Positions 41,886 through 47,056 of a DNA stretch of 47,056 nucleotides are shown here, piece by piece. The notes beneath the pieces are model-generated. The model was not told the DNA's origin and did no database searches. It worked only from the letters and a program-made list of their open reading frames with translations. The position numbers and the translations under genes are program-made. The stretch lies in contig KQ960837.1 of the NCBI GenBank assembly GCA_001553355.1, positions 1-47,056 of the forward strand. Reading direction: 5' to 3'. This DNA is from Veillonellaceae bacterium DNF00626 (GTDB lineage: Bacteria > Bacillota > Negativicutes > Veillonellales > Dialisteraceae). Position 1 is the stretch's first letter, and every line of letters starts with the position of its first letter.

Positions 41886-42938
41886 ATGGAAAATCAATTT
41901 TTACCAAGTTACACAATCGGTTCTAATGCATATGAAGCCGTACCGGAAGTTTGTGGATTTTATGGAAAAACTGCTGTCGTCATCGGCGGAAACAAAGCAA
42001 GAAAAGCAGCAGAAAAAAGATTACTTTCTGCTTGCAAAGGAGCATTAGAAGTCACAGGTTCATTCCTCTACGGAGACGATGCTACCTATGAAAATGCCGA
42101 TGCATTAGCCAACCTAAAAGAAGTGCAAGAAGCCGATATGATTTTTGCCGTCGGCGGAGGACGCGCTGTAGATACCGTCAAAAAGACAGCCGGAGAAATG
42201 AATAAACCAATTTTTACATTTCCCACACTCGCTTCAAACTGTGCCCCTGTCACAGCTGTCGGTGCCTATTACTACCCAAACCATGCTTTCAGATCTGTAT
42301 GGTATCGTACACGTCCGGCATTCCACACCTTCATTGATACACAAGTCATTGCCGAAGCTCCGGAAGAATATTTCTGGGCAGGTATCGGAGATGCACTGTC
42401 CAAACAATATGAAGTCGTATTTTCCTCTCGCGGTGATACCCTGACCTACAGCCAAAGCTTAGGTATCCAACTGGCACACCATTGCTCCGACGGACTCCTT
42501 CAACATGGCGAAGAAGCCTTAAACGCAGTAAAAAATCAAACCGTTAATAAAGCCGTAGACTATGTCACGCAGAATATTATTTGCTCCACCGGTATCATCT
42601 CCAACCTTGTACCGGAAGATTACAATTCCAGCTTAGCTCATGCGCTGTACAACAGTCATACAGGAACCCCTCATGAAGGAAAATACCTGCATGGTGCCGT
42701 TGTCGTCTGGGGTGTACTTGTTCTCCTTACCATGGATGGACAAACAGAAGAAAGAAATAAACTCTATGACTTCTGCAAACGCACACAATTGCCGCATAAA
42801 TTAGCTCACATCGGAATCAAAGATCCGACAGAACTCGTAAAAAATGCTCTGATAAAACCGGATTTACGAAAAGTCCCCTATGAAGTGACTGAAGCAAAGG
42901 TCATGAAAGCCATTGAAGACTTAGAAAAATTAAACTAA
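41886..42938 (+). CDS. GldA/HcxA-like NAD(P)-dependent dehydrogenase
   Basis: A 350-residue iron-containing-alcohol-dehydrogenase-fold protein of the glycerol dehydrogenase group. FAVGGGRAVDTVK binds the cofactor; FTFPTLASNCAPVTAVGAYY follows; the metal ligands are likely the Asp in WAGIGDALSKQYE and the two His in SLAHALYNSH and EGKYLHGAVV. It resembles E. coli YbdH (HcxA), reported to act on 2-oxo/2-hydroxy carboxylates, more than glycerol dehydrogenase itself. GAGGG is 7 bp before the second of two ATGs. With the BASS gene and the isoleucine T-box it suggests interconversion of a 2-hydroxy acid and the 2-oxo acid precursor of isoleucine. Confidence 0.85.
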   Translation: MENQFLPSYTIGSNAYEAVPEVCGFYGKTAVVIGGNKARKAAEKRLLSACKGALEVTGSFLYGDDATYENADALANLKEVQEADMIFAVGGGRAVDTVKKTAGEMNKPIFTFPTLASNCAPVTAVGAYYYPNHAFRSVWYRTRPAFHTFIDTQVIAEAPEEYFWAGIGDALSKQYEVVFSSRGDTLTYSQSLGIQLAHHCSDGLLQHGEEALNAVKNQTVNKAVDYVTQNIICSTGIISNLVPEDYNSSLAHALYNSHTGTPHEGKYLHGAVVVWGVLVLLTMDGQTEERNKLYDFCKRTQLPHKLAHIGIKDPTELVKNALIKPDLRKVPYEVTEAKVMKAIEDLEKLN

Positions 42939-42947
42939 AAAAACATG

Positions 42948-42989
42948 ACAACAAAAAGCACGCTTCCTAAAGAGCGTGCTTTTTGTTGT
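42948..42989. terminator. Bidirectional terminator of the isoleucine unit and the autotransporter gene
   Basis: Perfect 17-bp arms (42948-42964 and 42973-42989) rich in A and T at the outer ends, loop of 8. It serves both convergent genes. Confidence 0.85.
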
Positions 42990-43004
42990 AAATAAAGATA
43001 GGAA

Positions 43005-44267
43005 TTATCTATTTTTCAATGCTTCTATTTCTTGCTTCTGACGAGCTATTTCATCTTGCAATCTACCAATAATATCATAGAACTCAGTCGCAGAAATCAT
43101 TCCTTCCGATGTCCCTGATATTTCCTTATGCCCGGAGCGACCCACACGGATAGATGCCCCAAAGGTATACGCATCATCACCACCGGATACCGTTCCTGCA
43201 AAACTCAAGAGCACATGACGATTCGGGCGGAAGAAAGCTCCCATAGCGATGGCATTTTCACTTTTATAATACCCCGTAGCCACAGAAATATTCCACTTGC
43301 TCGCTGCATCATATCCCAAGGGATGAAGACCGGACAAAGCAGTCACCTTTGCCAACCCTTTATTCGTATACCCTTCCATGCTTGCCAATTTATCTCCGAA
43401 AGTTTTTTCCACTTCCTTAATCCGCGCTTCCGGATCACCCAATTTCGTCACCTTTTCATCTACAGTCTTAATCGTCTTTTCCAAATCCGTTCTTGTGTTA
43501 TCAATCTTATGATCCAATGCCTCTACCTTGTTCGCTTTTTCTTTTACCTGATCATAATCAACTAACTTAGCTTCTAAATCACCAACCTTATTAGCAGCTG
43601 AATCTGCCTTACCGGAAATAGTCTTCACTTTTTCATCCGTTTCCGTTTTTGCCTGCCGTAACTGTCCTGCAATGCCTTCTTGAAACTCTTGATTCCCGTC
43701 TTTTATTTTGGTAATCTCTTCATTGTGACTTTTCACGGTATTATCAATCTGTGTCACTTTTCCCTCTAACTCACCGACCTTATTAGCAGCTAAATCTGCC
43801 TTGTCTGAAACAGTTGTTACTTTCCCCTCAAGTGTCGTAAACTTTCCCTCTACAGCCTCCGCTTTCTCCTTTGCCGCCGTAGCCATCTTATTTACTGTAT
43901 CTCCCACCTGACGGAAAGCTTCTAACTTTGTATCCACTTTTCCTTCAGCCGCTGCCACCTTCTGTTCAGCCGCTGACACCTTCCCGGTCAATTCAGCAAT
44001 CTTTGCTTCATGCTGAGCCGCTTTCTCTGCATTTCCTTTGACAGTATCATAATTTTGAATCATATTTTCTAAAGTAGCCTTTTTTCCGTTATAGTCATTT
44101 AAATCTTTTTCCATAAGCTTTATTTTTCCATCTATAGCAGTTACTTTCCCAAGAGCTTCATCTGCCTTATTCTTAGCCTCTTGTATATCAGATGCCTGAT
44201 CTGCCATAACACCGCTGCTTACCAATGACGCCAATAATGCACTTACTAAAATCACTTTCTTTTTCAT
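43005..44267 (-). CDS. Small trimeric autotransporter (coiled coil plus YadA-type anchor)
   Basis: About 420 residues. Signal peptide 1-22 ends SSGVMA. Residues about 23-300 are heptad-rich coiled coil with repeated AANKVGELEGKV / AANKVGDLEAKL blocks. The YadA-type anchor lies at about 305-375 (LSGLHPLGYD, then barrel strands ATGYYKSENAIAMGAFF and YTFGASIRVG). Unusually the chain goes on for about 45 residues after the barrel, ending in a coiled coil (IGRLQDEIARQKQEIEALK). No head domain. GGAGGT is 8 bp before the second ATG (44267). Probably an outer-membrane stalk whose tail reaches the periplasm. Confidence 0.85.
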   Translation of the reverse strand: MKKKVILVSALLASLVSSGVMADQASDIQEAKNKADEALGKVTAIDGKIKLMEKDLNDYNGKKATLENMIQNYDTVKGNAEKAAQHEAKIAELTGKVSAAEQKVAAAEGKVDTKLEAFRQVGDTVNKMATAAKEKAEAVEGKFTTLEGKVTTVSDKADLAANKVGELEGKVTQIDNTVKSHNEEITKIKDGNQEFQEGIAGQLRQAKTETDEKVKTISGKADSAANKVGDLEAKLVDYDQVKEKANKVEALDHKIDNTRTDLEKTIKTVDEKVTKLGDPEARIKEVEKTFGDKLASMEGYTNKGLAKVTALSGLHPLGYDAASKWNISVATGYYKSENAIAMGAFFRPNRHVLLSFAGTVSGGDDAYTFGASIRVGRSGHKEISGTSEGMISATEFYDIIGRLQDEIARQKQEIEALKNR

Positions 44268-44316
44268 TTTCATTTACCTCCATTTAATAAATTCGATTTA
44301 CTTCCTGACGTTTTCA

Positions 44317-44345
44317 ATCATACCATATGAATTGTATAAATTCAA
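44317..44345 (-). promoter_or_regulatory. Promoter of the small trimeric autotransporter
   Basis: TTGAAT (44340-44345), 17-bp spacer, TATGAT (44317-44322) on the minus strand, about 50 bp before the start codon. Confidence 0.65.
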
Positions 44346-44709
44346 TATAATCATATTATAAAATAAATTTTTATGTTCGATATCATATTTTCTGTAATCA
44401 AATATAATTAAACTATTACATATATAACAAAATTATGTTATTTCATACGGTATTTCACGAAAATACCGGTGATTCGTCCCTATTCTCTTATTATTTATCC
44501 ATCAAAGAAAATAAAATCCACCAAGAGCAAATATTGAATCGTCTATAAAAACTTCACATTGTAAAAATAATGTCATATCATAAATCTCAATCAAATATTC
44601 TAAAACGTTTTACTCTTGCGGTTATTTTCTCTGCTTTTCTTTCCTACCGCGTCAATGGTACTAAAGGATTTACATAAAATCCATATGCATGCATATCTGT
44701 CACGAACAC
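44346..44709. other. AT-rich gap between the two autotransporter genes, nothing recognised
   Basis: About 360 bp with no gene, RNA motif or repeat that I can support. One short plus-strand frame (44616-44822) runs into the opposite gene and lacks a ribosome-binding site. Confidence 0.45.
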
Positions 44710-44746
44710 AAAAAAACAGCGAGGTTATCTCACCTCACTGTTTTTT
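44710..44746 (-). terminator. Terminator of the large autotransporter gene
   Basis: AAAAAACAGCGAGGT and ACCTCACTGTTTTTT arms (one mismatch) around a 6-base loop; on the minus strand it ends in a run of T. It lies just after the stop at 44760. Confidence 0.8.
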
Positions 44747-44759
44747 CAGTACAGTATTC

Positions 44760-47056
44760 TCAGGGATTAACTTGAGATTGTTTCGTGTCATAAACAGTAT
44801 TGACGCGAACACGATCAATTGATTGTCCTTTTACTTCATTTCTCAATCTGTCTACTCGGATACGTGCATCTCTCACATCTCTGATTTCTTTTTCAAATTC
44901 ACTCAATGCTCTGTCCATCATATCATCTGACGGCGCACCTTTTTTCAGTGCCGCATAAATCATTTGTGCCATTTCATGACGAGAGAATTCCGTCTTATTC
45001 GCCATACTTTGGAATGCGCCTAAAAGATTTTCCTTTTGTAACTGTCGGATGTATAGATAAGCCCAATGGTTATCCGGTGTATCCGGATACATTTCCGGTG
45101 TATACAATTGTTCTTTCGGTGCATCTAATTTAGTAAGCACTTGATTCATCTTTCTTTCCATCACGTCTATCCGGTCTTTCAGTCCTTTATTTTCTTTTCG
45201 CAAGTCAATAATTTCTCTTGCCATAGCAATTCGAGACCCGGTGACATTATTTTCACCACTTCCCATCTTCAGACTCAAGCCGATATTATACATGTTATTA
45301 TCATTTCCTATGGTTCCGCTGAAGCTAACCATGGAATCTTCACTCGGTCGATAGTATGCGCCCATTGCAAAGGCATTATTTCCGCGATAGTTACCATAAG
45401 CAGCGGCAAAATCCCACTTATTATCAGGATCAAAGTCAAGCGGATGAAGTCCTGCCAATGCGGCTGCTCCTGCTCCTACACGGTCAATATGAACTCCCAT
45501 GAGTGCTACTCGTGCTTCTGTTCTAAATAGCTGTGATCCATTAATAGCATCAAAGCTATTTGGCGCTATAACGCCCGGAGCCACATGATGAATAGCTTTA
45601 CCGCCGGCATCAATACCTTCTTTTGTCACAGCCGGTCCGTTCTTGATAGTAAGTCCGGTTTCATTCAAAGTCACATCGCCCATTTTCATGGATTTTGTTT
45701 CGATGGTATCAGCTTTGAGTACCTTGGTTTCTACACGCTCAAGGTTCTTCAACTCTTTAGCCAGTTTCACCGTCATCTTACCGTTTTCCTTGTCTGTGAC
45801 AACTCCGATATTACCATCAGAAAGCTTGGTAGTATCCTTTACTCCGCCTTCGATGGTGAGTGTGTCATTCAGCTTACGTTCAACCGTGTCACCGCTGTCA
45901 CCGGCAAACTTCATGCCGTCATTCATCGTTGCCAATTCATTGACTTTATCGCCATCTTTGACAACAATACGTGTTTCTCCGTCTTTGCCATCAACGCCGA
46001 CTTTACCATCTTTCGTAGTAATTTGAACTGTATTTTTACCGTCTTTACCTTTCATGCCGATAGAACCATCTTGACCATTCAAAGTGACGCTATTGCCATC
46101 TTTACCGGTAACACCCATTTTTCCGTCTTTACCGTTAAGAGAAATAGTGTTTTTCTTACCATCTTTATCAGTAGCACCGTTGATAGTCGTAATACCGTCT
46201 TTACCGTTGATTGTAACGGAAGCGCCGTCTTTATCGTCAGCACCTTTCGGGCCTTTCGCGCCGATCGTGCCATCTTTAGCGTTCATAGTAACCGTTGTAC
46301 CATCTGCGCCTTTACCGCCGATGGTGCCATCTTTACCATTCATAGTAACGCTTGTACCATCTGTGCCTTTAGCGCCCACCGTACCATCTTTACCATTCAT
46401 AGTAACAGTTGTACCGTCTGTACCTTTAGTTTCAACGATACCATCCTTGCCATTCATGGTAATGGATTCTCCATCTTTACCATTAACAACTAATTTACCA
46501 TCTTTTTCGCCTTTTTTGCCGATTTCGATAGTATCTTTCATCGCATAGGTAATCTTCTTGGTATCTTTGTCAATAGTAGCAATCAAACCATTGCCGGCTG
46601 CAAATTCTACGGTTTCTTTCTGATCCTTACCTAAGGCAACATTAGCTCTGTTCTGGGCTTTATCTTCTCCTACCAATATATCAAAACCTTGATTTGTCTT
46701 GTAAAGTTGACTGCCGTTCACAGCATCTTTTGAATCTTTACTAATATCCCCATTTTCAATAGAGGTTAGTTTATTGCCGCCATTATCTAGTCCTTTGTCG
46801 GTTAAAGAAACAGCTTTCTTATCTTTTGCCTGAATGGTAATACCGCCCTTATTGATAACAGTCGTGTTACCTTTTCCGTCAGTGGTTGTTACACCATCCA
46901 CGGTGGTGGTAGTACTATTCCCTTTTCCATCGGTAGTTGTTACTCCTGTAGCGTTTGTAGTAGTTGTATTCCCCTTATTATCGGTTGTAGTTGTGCCGGC
47001 ACCGGTCATATTGGTCGTATTGCCTTGATCGTCCTTCGTTTCTACACTTGTCAAGT
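44760..47056 (-). CDS. Large trimeric autotransporter with SLH domain after the barrel (partial, N-terminus off window)
   Basis: At least 764 residues; the start is beyond the window. From the visible N-terminal side: Thr/Asn-rich TTTDGKGNTT repeats, a YadA-stalk-like neck (NGSQLYKTNQG), then Gly-rich 19-residue repeats VTMNGKDGTVGAKGTDGTS, a second neck (AINGSQLF), and a YadA anchor (LAGLHPLDFDPDNKW to YNIGLSLKMGSG, about 45245-45450). After the barrel come a coiled coil (about 45120-45230), an SLH domain (MYPDTPDNHWAYLYIRQL to FSRHEMAQMIYAAL, about 44950-45095) and a charged tail. The SLH domain would be periplasmic and bind peptidoglycan, tying adhesin and outer membrane to the wall, as OmpM does in this class. 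Confidence 0.88.
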   Translation of the reverse strand, partial: LTSVETKDDQGNTTNMTGAGTTTTDNKGNTTTTNATGVTTTDGKGNSTTTTVDGVTTTDGKGNTTVINKGGITIQAKDKKAVSLTDKGLDNGGNKLTSIENGDISKDSKDAVNGSQLYKTNQGFDILVGEDKAQNRANVALGKDQKETVEFAAGNGLIATIDKDTKKITYAMKDTIEIGKKGEKDGKLVVNGKDGESITMNGKDGIVETKGTDGTTVTMNGKDGTVGAKGTDGTSVTMNGKDGTIGGKGADGTTVTMNAKDGTIGAKGPKGADDKDGASVTINGKDGITTINGATDKDGKKNTISLNGKDGKMGVTGKDGNSVTLNGQDGSIGMKGKDGKNTVQITTKDGKVGVDGKDGETRIVVKDGDKVNELATMNDGMKFAGDSGDTVERKLNDTLTIEGGVKDTTKLSDGNIGVVTDKENGKMTVKLAKELKNLERVETKVLKADTIETKSMKMGDVTLNETGLTIKNGPAVTKEGIDAGGKAIHHVAPGVIAPNSFDAINGSQLFRTEARVALMGVHIDRVGAGAAALAGLHPLDFDPDNKWDFAAAYGNYRGNNAFAMGAYYRPSEDSMVSFSGTIGNDNNMYNIGLSLKMGSGENNVTGSRIAMAREIIDLRKENKGLKDRIDVMERKMNQVLTKLDAPKEQLYTPEMYPDTPDNHWAYLYIRQLQKENLLGAFQSMANKTEFSRHEMAQMIYAALKKGAPSDDMMDRALSEFEKEIRDVRDARIRVDRLRNEVKGQSIDRVRVNTVYDTKQSQVNP
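46090..46480 (-). repeat. 57-bp coding repeats in the large autotransporter
   Basis: Each unit encodes 19 residues, VTMN followed by five G-X-X triplets (GKD GTV GAK GTD GTS). About four units are close copies; others on both sides are diverged or interrupted by a short insert (PKGADDKDG). The collagen-like triplets are broken by VTMN every fifth unit. Such repeats can change copy number by slippage or recombination and vary stalk length. Confidence 0.75.

Noticed and set aside
46090-46480. CRISPR-like array
   Set aside because: The 57-bp units are contiguous coding repeats in an open autotransporter frame, without spacers or palindromic repeats.
46084-46548. Plus-strand frame with Pro/Ser-rich repeats
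   Set aside because: Antisense image of the glycine-rich repeats of the autotransporter.

Overview
The window looks like the chromosome of an AT-rich diderm Firmicute of the class Negativicutes (Veillonella/Dialister/Megasphaera type). Firmicute traits: two T-box leaders, ECF-type vitamin/amino-acid transport, RbgA/YlqF, a PolC-like exonuclease. Outer-membrane traits: two trimeric autotransporters with YadA-type barrels, one followed by an SLH domain, and the tail of a TonB-dependent receptor. The genus cannot be fixed from this sequence alone; Dialister is my guess only.

Layout. 1-4.1 kb: a TrmO-family gene converging on an iron/cobalamin-type ABC uptake operon, behind a TonB-receptor remnant and a strong promoter with a 19-bp palindrome; the block lies between two copies of a 39-bp direct repeat. 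4.1-9 kb: thiM-thiE, thioredoxin, tmRNA, lspA-rluD and a G5/3D-domain cell-wall protein. 9.4-15 kb: polyphosphate metabolism, with ppk1 behind a degenerate Ppx-like gene, a canonical ppx on the other strand, then queF. 15.5-18.8 kb: an ECF transporter (fused S+A1, A2, T) under a T-box whose specifier reads UGG, so a predicted tryptophan importer. 18.8-23.5 kb: an orphan membrane protein, a cobalamin riboswitch with only a 27-codon ORF behind it, a DEAD-box helicase, an M20 amidohydrolase and rpsT.

23.5-32.7 kb: a methyltransferase remnant and a long operon (rbgA, rnhB, csoR-like, siroheme dehydrogenase, hemA, hemC, cobA-hemD, hemB, hemL) making uroporphyrinogen III and precorrin-2/sirohydrochlorin from glutamyl-tRNA. 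32.9-37.2 kb: a MoxR/DUF58/transglutaminase operon. 37.2-40.3 kb: a hairpin-rich gap, two tandem AEC permeases, an odd tRNA-Cys and a DnaQ-like exonuclease. 40.4-43 kb: an isoleucine T-box controlling an 11-codon ORF, a BASS-family transporter and a GldA/HcxA-like dehydrogenase. 43-47 kb: the two trimeric autotransporters, the second running off the window.

Most interesting: the isoleucine T-box unit (a possible 2-oxo/2-hydroxy acid salvage route into isoleucine), the cobalamin riboswitch with no ordinary target gene, the autotransporter with an SLH domain placed after its barrel, the degenerate Ppx partner of ppk1, the abnormal tRNA-Cys, and the repeat-bounded metal-uptake block. All calls are from reading the sequence; no database search was possible.
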